NCBI RefSeq assembly: GCF_963678975.1
Contig: NC_089274.1
Coordinates: forward strand, 45,352,075 to 45,416,074
DNA: 64,000 bases
DNA from: Dysidea avara
Taxonomy: Eukaryota > Porifera > Demospongiae > Dictyoceratida > Dysideidae
Direction of reading: 5' to 3'
In this document: positions 22,851 to 34,138 of the stretch, in pieces
Numbering within the stretch: the stretch's first letter is position 1
Layout: each line of letters begins with the position of its first letter
Made by a program: the position numbers and the translations under genes
The notes under the pieces: model-generated
What the model saw: the letters and a program-made list of their open reading frames with translations, nothing else
The model's database searches: none
What the model was told of the DNA's origin: nothing

Positions 22851-23014
22851 TGGCTAATGTCATCCATATAGCTATTTACCAAATTAACAATCTGACAATG
22901 CAGTTTGAGACACAATAAATGAACTCTCCAAATATAAGTCTCAGACTGTAACTCACAAAATTTAAGGCCATATGCTTGAGGATGCATATATATCAACTAG
23001 TGTAAGAACAATTT

Positions 23015-23266
23015 CAAAAAATTAAAACATGGGAATAGAGATCACTAAAAAAAGTAAAGAAACAAGAGTCAAACAAGTCAGCATGTTTGGACTCTAAGGA
23101 AAAAACAGTAGTTTCTCCATACATCAGGGGCAGATAAGTACTGAGAATTCTTCTGTTTAATGTTTATTTGAGTCCAAATAGAGATCTCTGAGTGTTTAAC
23201 ATGCTGGCTTGACTCTTGTTTCTTTAATTTTTTCAGTGATCTCTATTCCCATGTTTTAATTTTTTA
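23015..23266. mobile_element. Foldback MITE (copy in block A)
   Basis: AAACATGGGAATAGAGATCA and AAAGAAACAAGAGTCAA at the left pair with TGATCTCTATTCCCATGTTT and TTGACTCTTGTTTCTTT at the right around a short spacer. The block B counterpart is 53117-53388. Confidence 0.8.
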
Positions 23267-24061
23267 AATTATTTTTTGTTTACTTTTTATAAATCCACTT
23301 ATGGATAGCTAAAGTGATAATAAGAAGTGCTGGTGGTACTTGATATTACACAGTACTGCATGTATATCAAAATCAGTCATCGTGTACAATAGCTGTTAAG
23401 TATATAGTCAGTTAATATTATCAGAGTTAGCAAACACCAGTGTATTGTTTCCTTACTATTGAATGTACTTTGTACTATACAACTTTGACATATCCAACTA
23501 TAGCATGCTGTAGTCAGCAATAGTATGGCTTCTGATTTATCATATAGGCATGCACACTTGTGCAGCTATGTGATCACAGTAAGTCAAGTAAACAGTGGTA
23601 CACAACTACATTATTGCTCTAGTTAATATACTGTGGTTAAATATAGGTAATGATATAGGGTTTCCAAAGAAAGTGTTAACATGAATAGATTAGATACTTG
23701 TTAACACAATTAACACATTGGTTACCCTTGCCAAGACTAAGTCAGAAGATCATTGGCAAAGTGAACCTACAAGAAGTAAATTTGCTTGAGAATAGGTGTT
23801 ATCATTGTAATATGCATTTAAAAGTAGGTCATGGACATGTACATAGGAAGGAAAGTTATACAGTTTTTATCCCCAAAAAGTACTCACATTTTGCTCTAGC
23901 CCTGTGGAAAAGATAAGAGATGAAGATGAACAAAATGGTATATCTTAGTTATTTAAAAAATACTTTAATTGGTTCCTTTCTAAGGCTTCTTTTGTGAGCT
24001 TCCTAAGGTGGTGTTTAGGTGTGTGTTCTATTAGGATTTGGCAAAAACATAGATGATCTCT

Positions 24062-24089
24062 ATCATGAACCACTACCGTGGTTCATGAT
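24062..24089. repeat. Short hairpin ATCATGAACCA...TGGTTCATGAT
   Basis: Eleven-base perfect arms with a 6-base loop. Also in block B near 54257-54284 with compensating similarity. Confidence 0.6.
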
Positions 24090-25652
24090 ACTTGTTTTTG
24101 TAAACACTCTGGTATAGTATACCATATATATTATACTATATTGGCTCTCACTAAGGTGGAAGCCCTTCGCAAAACCTCTTCCGTTATTTTTTTTTGCTTT
24201 GTTTAATTATGCCTTGGCTCTGTACTTGTGTTATCAATACAATTTACTGTACTATTGTTTTTCTGTGTATTCCATGTATGTATCTTGGGGAAGCACCCAT
24301 GAACAGGCTGATTCATTAATTTGGTGAAACCCTGTCTTTGAGATTAGGGGAATGAATAGGATACTGGCCTTGATAAGCAAATCAAGAACATCAATGGTTG
24401 CATCTTGGTACCGCTAACCCAGCCATGTAAACAACTTAAACCGACAGAACATTTAAACCAACAGAACATGCACAGTACAAAGAGACTGAGTACCACAGTG
24501 ACCTTCAATAGTGCAAAGTATTACAGTAACAACTTCACTATCATTTAGCTACCAGCAGAACTATTCAGTAACTAATCTTGGAATGCTACAATATTTAAAT
24601 AACCTTGGAGTGCTACAATATTTAAAAGGAGAGCTCGGCATTGCCACCAGCACTGTACATTTTCATGTTAAGCAGAGAAAGAATGCATTGAGCTCTACTT
24701 GGTCATAGAGTCATTTGTGACAGACCTCAATGGTTAATTAAGTATAGTTATAGATATTTAAGTGAAGATATTTTAATAGTATTAGAGGACATCAAACTTT
24801 TTTTTTTCTGTAACAATTCCACACATGCAGGCTTTGTGCATTAATACAATTATGTACAGTAACCTGAGTGTTCTTAGGTTCCAGTTCTAGTTTGCTAGGT
24901 TAGGTAATCCAAAGGCTGCAGCGCATGTTGCTGTCAGACCTTCAGTGCTGGTCACTGCAAAGCTTTAATAACAATAACAAAGTATCATTGTAATAGTGAT
25001 CTTGTTTATTGTGTCTTATCCTTGTACTACAGCATTAGGCAAACATTTCAGTAAATTGTATACAGTGTATATAGACCAATGGTGGTCATAAAGGCATAGC
25101 CAAAGCGGTTTCCAAAAACGGCACTGAGTTACTGATGACTCAGCTGCTGAGAAATTTCAAATATTTAAATGGTTCAAAACTCAATAGATTTTACCTACAG
25201 TGTAGTACGTTATAGTGTGATAATAAAATTGAGTTATGTTATAAGTACATAACCCCTCAATTAGGGGTAGACAAACATGCATTAACAAACATATTTCTAA
25301 CTACAATTAGCAGTATTGAATGACATCTGTAAATCAGTTTAAGATTAAACTAACAGGACTAGACTAACTGTTAGGATAATTTTTGTTGATAATTGTAATT
25401 GTTTATCTGTGCTTTTATACTCCACATGAGGTTTTGCATAGTAATAAATATAATAATAAATATAACAGAGACCTATATATCCTGCATTGCCGAAAACTGC
25501 AGACCACATTTCCATGTGGGCTATATACATTTGCAATGTTACAACATCTGCTCTGTAAGTATTTTCCCCAATTGAAATAGAAAACCATTAAATTCAAAGC
25601 CCTATACAATTTCAAAATCCTTTCACTTTAAAATCTCCGTGAATGTTGTTTA

Positions 25653-25690
25653 TGTTCTATTAGAGCATGTTTGACTACTCTATTAGAGCA
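25653..25690. repeat. Paired TCTATTAGAGCA motif
   Basis: GTTCTATTAGAGCATGTTTG and CTCTATTAGAGCAGCT lie about 25 bp apart. The block B copy near 55757-55800 is partly degraded. Confidence 0.6.
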
Positions 25691-26154
25691 GCTATTTTGA
25701 TCTCTCAATAAAGTATCTTCTTAAACTGAGAGCTCATATTTCCTCTCTAGATCCTTTTCTGAGGATTAATTATAAATTGTTACGTTGTACTGCATGTTGT
25801 CATCCATATTTGTAAACTAAATGGTGTGCTTGAAATTGGTTATCTTAGAATCCAAATTTCAAAGGTTGTTTCCTGAAACCTCCTTTGACCTTCCGTATGC
25901 CCCTGAAAGTGTTACTAAGAATACTCATATTATGTATTCTTGGTGAGATTGACTAATACATTTCCACCATGTTGTCCAGAAAATGTTTAGCCACACAGTG
26001 TATATAATAACAGAGCTAGAATGCTGGTAGGTTATGCAAACTAGTTTAATAAGTGTGTTAGATACTTCAATATAATGTGAAGATGCAAGAGAGCATGTAT
26101 ACAATAGCTGTAGGAGTTATACACTCCACTAACTGATGGTATATGTGTTGTGTA

Positions 26155-26886
26155 TTAGATGTTGCAATTGAGTGGCCTGATCTTTATCTCAATAAGATGA
26201 CTGTTGTGTAGAATTTTATTCAAGTTAGTATAAAAGTTATTTGGGTTAATATTCCAGCAATCGTTGTACCACCATCCTCCAGCTGGTCTAGCAGGAGCAT
26301 ACAGTAGTGCACAGTTCCCATCCCATCGATCATTGTCACTGTCTTTTGTGGTGAAATTCATACCATTGTGACGTGCCATTAGATCAGGCGTGGTCCCCTG
26401 GAATCCACTAACAGTTAGGTTGTATTTGTCTTTGGCTGACCCAACCTTAAATTGCTCATAATGGAGGGTGGTTCTGGAACCATCTCTGTATTTAATGTCC
26501 ATTCTCATTTCCCAACCACTTTGACCAGTGAGACAATGGAGGGCTCTTAGTCCATACCAAAATTCTCCAGTCAATTCACCAAATCCATCTTCATACTCAC
26601 CCCAGTTCCTGTTAAAGTCAACAGATCCATCTTGTCTCCTCTGTACCACTAACCATCCTCCTCCTCCATTGATAGTGTCACAATACACTTCTGCATTATA
26701 ACATTTCACTCCACAGAAATTGACCATGGTGTACACTCCTGATTTCCTCTTGTTGAATACACTAGTGTTGAAGCCAAGACAACAACAACTTTCAATAGGA
26801 GCATTTGCTTTAGGGCATCCAGCTAGAGCTGTTACTATCCCAATAGCCAGTAGTAGTATTATTGTAGTAATAGTAATAGTAGTCAT
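26155..26886 (-). CDS. Secreted fibrinogen-related domain protein, FReD 2A (intact, 243 aa, intronless)
   Basis: A ficolin/tachylectin-like extracellular lectin, probably recognising acetylated sugars of microbes or self (family knowledge). Start chosen at the ATG at 26886, conserved in all six copies; an in-frame TTG further upstream is not a start. Residues 1-22 are a Thr/Ile/Leu signal peptide. The fibrinogen domain runs from about 49 to 243: SGVYTM, YCDTINGGGGWLVVQRRQDG (69-87), VDFNRNWGEYEDGFGELTGE (89-108), FWYGLRALHCLT, then KDSDNDRW (181-188) with the calcium-site acidic residues, and the C-terminal disulfide pair C192/C210 in NCALLY and GGWWYNDCW. A short CCC cluster (34-36) may link subunits. 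No collagen or coiled-coil region, unlike vertebrate ficolins. The only undamaged FReD gene in the window. Confidence 0.93.
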   Translation of the reverse strand: MTTITITTIILLLAIGIVTALAGCPKANAPIESCCCLGFNTSVFNKRKSGVYTMVNFCGVKCYNAEVYCDTINGGGGWLVVQRRQDGSVDFNRNWGEYEDGFGELTGEFWYGLRALHCLTGQSGWEMRMDIKYRDGSRTTLHYEQFKVGSAKDKYNLTVSGFQGTTPDLMARHNGMNFTTKDSDNDRWDGNCALLYAPARPAGGWWYNDCWNINPNNFYTNLNKILHNSHLIEIKIRPLNCNI

Positions 26887-26938
26887 TGTAGAGCTACTGA
26901 TCAACTAGTGATCACCTCACAATGTGATCTCTTTTATA
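26887..26938 (-). promoter_or_regulatory. FReD promoter 2A
   Basis: TATAAAAG (26938-26931), GATCACATTGTGAGGTGATC, then CTAGTTGATCAGTAGCTCTA before the ATG. Same as the other copies. Confidence 0.8.
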
Positions 26939-27556
26939 CTAACAGTGTGTGGTGTGTGGTTATTATAGTACATGCGTGTGTTATAACATGTACATATATG
27001 GTCAAAATGCATGCAAGCTTATCATATTATTACATGGTTCAGGAGTGACTTGTGTAATTTAGGCACCTGCTGTTAGCACCTTGTATGGAAAGTATTATAT
27101 GGTCAAATGTATAGTTTGGGTAATCATTTAACTACAACTATACAAGGTATTGTAGAGTCAAGTGATTCATATAACTAAATATGGTACCTTGAAATAATAT
27201 TATGTTTTGTGTTATACCAATTTCCAGATTAACATCATTACTTATTATGGCACACACCAATGACTGTGGCTGATCTAACAGTAGAGGTCACTGGAATTTA
27301 CCATAAAAGTCTGTAATGCTCACCATTCAGGCTGATTGTTTACCAAGTTTTGTTCATTGATAAGTTCTCATCACATCGCATATAGAAACTTGTGTAGAAC
27401 TCTATTACTATACATGTTCACAAAACAGCTATTCAAAATGATTGTTATGCACCAAAAACTCTATTGGGTTATGCATGAAATCTCATGACAATCTTTTCAA
27501 TCAATTTGTATTAGTTAATGCAAAGCAAATAATGATCTTTTCAGAAACTGACGATC
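26939..27556. other. Spacer between FReD 2A and 3A, no gene seen
   Basis: Upstream region of 2A and downstream side of 3A; matches 57039-57533 in block B. Nothing recognisable. Confidence 0.5.
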
Positions 27557-27650
27557 ATAGGCGGCGGAAAGGAGGGGGGACTAGGGGGGCTGAAGCCCCC
27601 CCTCAGAATGATATTACACCGAAATTATCTTTCTTGGAGTGGGGCTGACA
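27557..27650. mobile_element. Truncated hAT-like fragment replacing the 3' end of FReD 3A
   Basis: Starts CATAGGCGGCGGAAAGG, the same terminus type as the hAT MITE at 30154, then a GGGGGGCTGAAGCCCCCC hairpin. In block B the corresponding place has about 600 bp of unrelated sequence. The junction falls within the last codons of the gene. Confidence 0.6.
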
Positions 27651-28407
27651 ACCGTGGTCTGATTTTCATCCCAACAAAATGACTGCCTTGTGTGATCCCT
27701 CTCAAGTCACTGTAGAGATGATTAGGGTTTATACTCCAGCAGTTGTTAAACCACCATCCTCCTATTGGTTGAGTAATGTCTACTGTGCAATTCCCTCCAG
27801 TCCACTGATCATTATCATTATCTTTAGTGGTGAAGAGCATCCCATTGTGTGTAGCAGCTATTGAACTGAGACTGTTTCCTGGGTACCCACCAGTGGTCCC
27901 TCGGTATCCACCTCCAATAGTGAGGTTGTACTTTTCTGTAGCTAATGCAACTTTGAACTGTTCAAATTGGAGGTATATACTCCTCCCATCGTTGTACTTA
28001 ATATCCATCCTCATTTCCCAACCACCTTGACCAGTGAGACAATGGAGGGCTCTCAGTCCATACCAAAATTCTCCAGTCAAATTACCAAATCCTTCTTCAT
28101 ACTTGATCCAATTCCTGTTAAAGTCAACAGATCCATCTTGTCTCCTCTGTACCACTAACCATCCTCCTCCTCCATTGATAGTGTCACAATAAGCCTCAAC
28201 CTCCAAATGATCATCCCTACAGACATTGGGAATGACATAAATTCCTGATTGTCTAGTCTTCATGGAGAACATGAAATGACCATATCCTAGATCACAACAG
28301 TTGTTGTACTATTGGTCTGTTGACCACTGGAGAGTGGTAGTATCCAAATAGCCATTAGTAGTATTATTGTAGTAATAGTAGTAGTAGCGAGCCCGAGTAG
28401 TAGTCAT
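27625..28407 (-). pseudogene. FReD gene 3A: signal peptide region broken, C-terminus replaced by transposon sequence
   Basis: The fibrinogen domain itself is open for 215 codons from MFSMKTRQSGIYVIPNVC (28272) and looks well formed: YCDTINGGGGWLVVQRRQDG, FNRNWIKYEEGFGNLTGEFW, KDNDNDQWTGGNC, GGWWFNNCWSINPN. The ancestral start at 28407 is followed by a short insertion (containing CGGGCTCG) and a 10-bp loss relative to 3B, so the signal peptide is out of frame. At the 3' end the usual NCNI/HCNI ending is replaced by RPRLSAPLQER, read from the transposon fragment. A leaderless protein could still be made, but I infer a damaged gene. Confidence 0.8.
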
Positions 28408-28459
28408 TGTAGAGCTACTGATGAACTAGTGATCACCTCACAATGTGATCTCTTTTATA
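28408..28459 (-). promoter_or_regulatory. FReD promoter 3A
   Basis: TATAAAAG at 28459-28452 and GATCACATTGTGAGGTGATC ahead of the ATG, as in the other copies. The promoter is intact although the gene is not. Confidence 0.8.
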
Positions 28460-29003
28460 CCTGTAGCAGTCCATATTGTGATATAAAGCTACATCATTTT
28501 TAGAATCTAAGCAATTAATGTTCTAGACCACATGTCACATGTATTTGTATGGCTAAATAACTTGCACTTCCTTAAATCATAATTGTTGCTATTGAGCTAT
28601 AATTTTACACTGCACACTCATATCCTTGATACATTTATTACATCCTGTACTAAAGGATATGTGGCCAACCATGCATGCTATTGTTATACCTACCCCATCA
28701 GTGCATATTTGGTAGACACTTTAGTGAATCAAAGTACTGGTATTGATGATAGTCTGATCAATCATCAGCAAGTGAACAATTTTGTGGAGCAAGATTTAGG
28801 TATGTGCATGCATAGAATTGCATGTTTTGTGATTGTGTATGTACTGCACTTCTAAATCCACTTGTGGTGTACATGCATGTGTGTACCAGCCTCACAACAG
28901 GGAACTGGCCCTGAGGATCTGCACTGACTCCTTGTACCTGTAGATGTGTCCCAGTGTTTAAAAAGGTGACCAAGATGTGGCAGTGAACAGCCAAAATCTT
29001 TGC
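28460..29003. other. Upstream spacer of FReD 3A, no gene seen
   Basis: Matches 58946-59505. No conserved frame. Confidence 0.5.
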
Positions 29004-29180
<177 letters not shown>

Positions 29181-30153
29181 ATGTGTCCATGCATGTGTGC
29201 ATATGTACACATGTCTAATTATCTGTTTGTGTGTGTTTTTTGTATAATTTGCGTGTCTGTATTTATGTGTGTTTGTGTATGTGTGAGTGTGTGTGTGTGT
29301 GTATCTGTATGTGTTAACTATGTGTTTGCGTATATGTTTATGTGTTGTTTGTTTGTGTATTTGTGTATTTCACTGTGGTGTATGGTGTGTATTTTAATGC
29401 ATAGCTATAGTGTGTTGAGTGTGCACATCAGTGGATATACAGGAAACAGGATATGTGTGTCTAGCCATGTACTATACCATTATTGATAACATATTACTTA
29501 ATTAGCTAATAAGCTTACCAGTTTTACCCCATATAGTGTTTCACAACATATTTCATCATACGTAGAACAAAATCAATGATAAAGGCTCAAGGTTGAATTA
29601 TTGCAAACTGTTCACTCTTGGCTGCACGAGATATTTTTATTTCCAGTTACTTTTACTTTTGGGGATATGTCCCTTCTACAGCCAAGCTGTTTTTGCATAT
29701 CTTAATTAGTAATCAGTTAAATACAATGACCTTAAAATTGATAATACAATTTCTCACTTTTACTAGCTGTTACCAGAAAACTTTGTGATGATAGACTTCC
29801 ATCATGTACAAGAAGCATATAGCTAGCTGATAACACTGATATTGAGTGACTAACTCCTAACCACTCCAGCTATTTATACCATTTGTAAATACAGTGGAAT
29901 GACACTGCGGTTGACTTACAGTATTAAGTAGCTGAACTTTCTCCAGTATGATATGTTTATAGCTGAGCTAGCACTCTGTACAGCATGACTTGTAATGTAG
30001 CTGAGCTCTGCATAGGGTGACTTTTCTTTATAGCTGAACTCTCTACAAGGTGACTTGTATTAATTTAGCTGAACTCCTTTGCTCAACTAGTTGCATTTGT
30101 CACATGTCACTGCAGCCTAAACAGTAGTATATACCAAACACCAGTTCTGTATA
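29181..30153. other. Block A spacer with minisatellite seed
   Basis: No gene. At 29929-30082 are four to five degenerate 31-bp units (TAGCTGAACTTTCTCCAG, TAGCTGAACTCTCTACAAGG); counterpart 60269-60412. Confidence 0.6.
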
Positions 30154-30453
30154 CATAGGCGGTGGAGACAGGGGGGCCATAGTCCCCACACTTTTTTGGG
30201 ACACTGTTTGCAAGAAAGATCGAGATACTCTAATAGAACAGTCAGGATCTGGATACTCTAATAGAGCAGTCACAGTATTCAGAGAAGCAGTGTAGCAAAT
30301 TACTTAGCTACGTATGTGTAGTTATAAATAAGGAGATGTAATTGGTGGAGAGCAGCTATTGTCAGCAAGTTGTGACCCCCCCTTTTTTTTTTTTGGTCTT
30401 CAACTTATAGCTGGCCTGGCCCCCTCACTCTTTGGCCTCCTCCACCGCCCCTG
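30154..30453. mobile_element. hAT MITE with 8-bp target duplication TCTGTATA, absent from block B
   Basis: Starts CATAGGCGGTGGAGACAGG, ends GCCTCCTCCACCGCCCCTG. Flanked by TCTGTATA at 30146-30153 and 30454-30461. Block B (about 60480) has the single, uninterrupted target with one substitution, so this is a post-duplication insertion. It carries the ACTCTAATAGAACAGTCA motif pair at 30226-30275. Confidence 0.9.
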
Positions 30454-30461
30454 TCTGTATA

Positions 30462-33011
30462 TGTACATGTATCAGTTTAGTTAACTGGGGATATGATGGT
30501 AAACATTCGCTATCTTATCAAGGAGTGCATGTAAGGTTTGTTTGGCATAATGTGTTGGTGTTTGTGGTGTCAGTGGTAATTTGGTTGCCATCAGATTCCG
30601 CATGTGAAGCTAGTAATGACCAGATCACATGTTCTCCTTTAACAATTTTCTTGTTGCAGGATACTATGCATGCAGTGCAGTGCAGTGCATTGCCATAGTA
30701 AGTAAAACTGTTTTCCCAAATTGTATATTTGTAATTGATATGAATTGTCTTCATCCTGTGGCCATTTCCTTATTATCTCCATAACCACGTCAGTGTTGGC
30801 TTGTTTCTGTTGGCTTCTCTCTGTTAGAACAATACATCACCAGCAAAATTCAATAAGGCATTTTGATAGCTTTTGCATTGTCCCAAATGTTATTGTAAGC
30901 CTTCAAATGGTGCTTTGTCAATCTTTCTTCATGTACTTCATATATAATAACCATATATGGGAGAGTGCAATGTGGAATATTTCACATTGGTCACATGTGC
31001 TTGTATTAGCCATTGAACCATGCACATGATGAACTGGATATACATGAATGTTAACTACTGTATAATGTGTTATGATAGGTGTATGAATTAGTAGACTAGT
31101 AAGGTAAAATGAATTTGTAGTTATTTATTATGTAGACACAATAATTATCCTCAACCTCAACATTTCCTTTCCATCTGTTTGTTCTAGATTTGCAAGTGCA
31201 CCACAGGTTACTTCTGTGAACATGTCCAGTTATCCATTGGAAACTTCAGTGGTGAATGGAAGTACTACTAATTAAAGAGTGACTAAAATGCTGATACATT
31301 AGTTTTCCCAATGGCCTGTATATGTGACATATACTGGCCATTGACGAAACTTATATATCAGCATTTTAGTCACTCAATTTGTGGTTGGAATATAAGTATG
31401 GTTTTAGCAGGAACTGCCTTATTCCTGCCTTAGTTGTTAGCTCCTAAATGTAGCTACATTGCGTGAAAGCATGCAAGTATTACCTCAGTATCATGGTGAG
31501 CTGTTATGCTGTGTCAGAGCAAGGGTATTATCAATGTTATTTTAAATTCCTTTTCAGAAAAATGATCAGAAATGAGGACCATATATATGGAATGGATATC
31601 AACACAAGTTCCTTTCATTGATGTCATAGCCAGATATCTCTTTTAGGTTATCCCTTGTGCAACTGCCACCATAATATCATTTGCTACTCAAACTGTTCAA
31701 TGTTCATATGTGCTGTAAAATAATAGTGTGTTTAGAATGAGATTATAGTCTTTTGTATAGTTCTAGCTATTAGTGCTTGTTCCAACATGTATCTAAAGTC
31801 ATTTATTGTGAAGCTTGCATCAATGGCCACCATCAGTCAGTCAAGCTGTTAAAGCCGGTATGCAGGAGTTATGAGTGTATTATGTTGGATTGGTTCTCTT
31901 ATATACGTACGTTTATAGGAGAATAAAGGCATTGAAGGTGGTGACTCCACATATACACTGACATGCACAAACATTCAATACAACCAGTGCCTGTGGTACA
32001 TGTTAATTGTTAATTTAATCCCCATGGGTGCCCCCATCAATTTAGTAACAATGGATGGTAGCTATGTACTTTATAGAACTGTTTTCAACAGACCTACTGG
32101 GACGACTTGCTGAAACATTAATTTTGGCTGGCTACATTAAAATAGAAAAATTCTGTCAGCATTAACTAGCTTAACCTTCTCACAGGCACCTAATTTAAGT
32201 TTATATGACAATTTAAACTGAGGCAAATGGCTTGCCTGATAATTGTGTGGGGTATTCAGAGCAATGGTATGGTACTCGCAACCACAAAGAATAGTGTGCC
32301 CGTGTAGCCAGTTAATCCAGTTTTGGGTACCTAGTTGTGAGCATTGCTTGGTCACCACACTTGACTTGCTGACTCTTGCCCTTCCAACCCACCCATGATA
32401 TTAACTATTATTTTAATTTTCTTTTTGGGTCCAGAAGAGGTTATGCCTATGGTTAGAACTCATAACTCCACTCCCAGACACGTGATAGTACAGAGTCCTG
32501 TACACCTGATTTTGTAGGGTTTGTAAAGTGGAAAATCTTGTGGTTTACTTTAACGCATTTTGTTTTAGGGCTCTGCAAAGCCTTTAGACTTACTGCATGC
32601 ATAATAGTAAAGAATGATACAATCAAGTTGAAGGTTAATACAAAAAACTCTGGGATCCTGTACACCTACCAAAACAACCACCCATCAGTTGACGGAGGTT
32701 GGTTACATATATTTGTGGTAAAGTGAGCCACACTAAATACATGTAAATAGACTCTTGAAAGTTTATTATCAAAACACTCCACATAAATGTGCTATTGTTA
32801 CTGTTAAGGTGTAGCAAAACTAAAGTGTATGATACACTATTATATTGTTGTGTTCTTACAAAGTGAAAGCAATCTTCACCTCCACTGTCACCTGTTCACA
32901 TACATGGCAGCTACCCAACTGTCAGTAATTTCTATTACACACCATCAAATACTTATCTGTGCTGAGCAGTACTATCTGTAGATAAGAAGAACAATGATTT
33001 GTGTAAAAAAA
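30462..33011. other. Block A distal spacer, no gene seen
   Basis: Matches 60490-63000 and on to 63650. Contains a perfect-type inverted repeat at 31274-31377 (GTGACTAAAATGCTGATA against TATCAGCATTTTAGTCAC; counterpart 61293-61397). Open frames are short and not preserved in both blocks. Confidence 0.6.
31274..31377. mobile_element. Small foldback MITE (about 104 bp)
   Basis: Arms GAGTGACTAAAATGCTGATA and TATCAGCATTTTAGTCACTC with further pairing inward (CCAATGGCC / GGCCATTG). Confidence 0.75.
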
Positions 33012-33370
33012 AAGCCTCAAAGCCAGTTTATGGTTGGCTTTCAGTCAGTAGGGAACTTAGAATACAAGAAATACAAAACCAGCTAATTAAGCTATATAAA
33101 AAAGGTACGGCCTTCAACATCCTGGATGAAAAAGTTACATAATTAAAAGTGGCAGCCATGCAATGATGTTATGATAACAAATTTTAACAATGGCTGTGTG
33201 CATTGTTAAAATGTATTATCGTTAAAATCATTGCAGCCATTTCTTGACTGCCACCTTTTATTTCACAACTTTTTTCACCCAGGCTTTTTAGCTTGGCTGT
33301 TTTTGCATGATTTGCACTTCTTTTTGTATTTTTATTCCCCAAAGGCAACCATAAACTGGTTTTGAGGCTT
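33012..33370. mobile_element. Foldback element at the distal edge of block A
   Basis: Ends AAGCCTCAAAGCCAGTTTAT and ATAAACTGGTTTTGAGGCTT are inverted. The interior holds a second palindrome (AAATTTTAACAATG / CATTGTTAAAAT) and the words GCAGCCATTTCTTGACTGCC and AGCTTGGCTGTTTT, shared with 41631-42010. Block B keeps only the first 50 bp or so. Confidence 0.75.
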
Positions 33371-33810
33371 GTTTAAACACAAATAATATTATGCCGGCAA
33401 ATTTAGCTAAACTATTTCTCTGTCATTCTTCTATGGTATGTTTACTATAGTGTGAGCTTCTTACTAATCATCTCCTTGTTGTTTGAATCTTGTATAGTTT
33501 CATGATTAAGCTGTGACTGTGTATGGCTTAATGTTGATATGTCTACAAGTGGTTGTGTACAATTGGAAGGTTCCCTATGTCATGTTGAGTAAATAGCTAT
33601 TGCATGCATGACCAAACCAACAAAGTGCCAAGTACAACAACATTTGATTGCATTCAATTTGTATTGTCTGTGGTACCAAGTGTTTGCTATGCTTATCACT
33701 ATGATGTTATTGGAGATGCTACTAGCTAAGTAAAACATCAACTTCTATTTCAAATTATTAAAAAAGTTCAATTAAAAATTTGTGATCTTTTTTACTGTTC
33801 TGCATGAACA
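33371..33810. other. Intergenic, no feature seen
   Basis: AT-rich, no repeat or coding signal recognised. Confidence 0.4.
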
Positions 33811-34138
33811 ACCAGGTACTTTAATCATAATAAAACAATGTCCATTTGGTTCCACTTGGGCCATGGGGTACTCAGAGATAATAAGTCACTCCCTAGGGCT
33901 CCTATGGATACAAATACATGAAAATAGTAAGAAGAAAATATCCTGACCGCCTGGCAGACTCCTGTAAACGTTTGAGCATTAATCGGATGGCTGCAGGTTC
34001 GAGGCTGCCCAGGCCCAGTCATAGATTTTTTCTTCTTTCTCCTACTTTTCAAACATACTTAGTGCAGTTAATATAAACATCTTAGGCCTTTTTCTGGTAT
34101 ACAGGCTCTGCCTTTACCAGGTACTTTAATCATAATAA
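33811..34138 (+). mobile_element. Probable tRNA-derived SINE with 23-bp flanking direct repeat
   Basis: A body of about 282 bp (33834-34115) is bracketed by a perfect 23-bp direct repeat starting ACCAGGTACTTTAATCATAA. Inside, TGGCAGACTCC resembles an A box and, some 40 bp later, GGTTCGAGGCTG a B box of a pol III promoter, followed by a pyrimidine-rich stretch. The 3' end CAGGCTCTGCCTTT is not obviously LINE-derived. Confidence 0.5.

Larger units (their letters stand above)
21872..26154. other. Block A spacer between FReD 1A and 2A, no gene seen
   Basis: Matches 51936-56257 nearly base for base with scattered indels. Holds a small seed of the 31-bp minisatellite (22751-22850), a foldback (23015-23266), a short perfect hairpin (24062-24089) and the TCTATTAGAG motif pair (25653-25690). 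Small open frames are not conserved in frame between blocks and look fortuitous. Confidence 0.7.

Noticed and set aside
23698-23916. 72-codon frame with CYHCNMHLKVGH, zinc-finger-like
   Set aside because: No start context, no splice partners, and the block B copy differs by an in-frame indel and substitutions without a clear coding pattern.
26887-26908. Upstream start MISSSTM for FReD 2A
   Set aside because: The first codon is TTG, and the region is the conserved untranslated leader of all six copies.
33940-34015. Functional tRNA gene
   Set aside because: Box-like words are present, but no cloverleaf with acceptor stem and anticodon arm can be drawn. A SINE remnant fits better.
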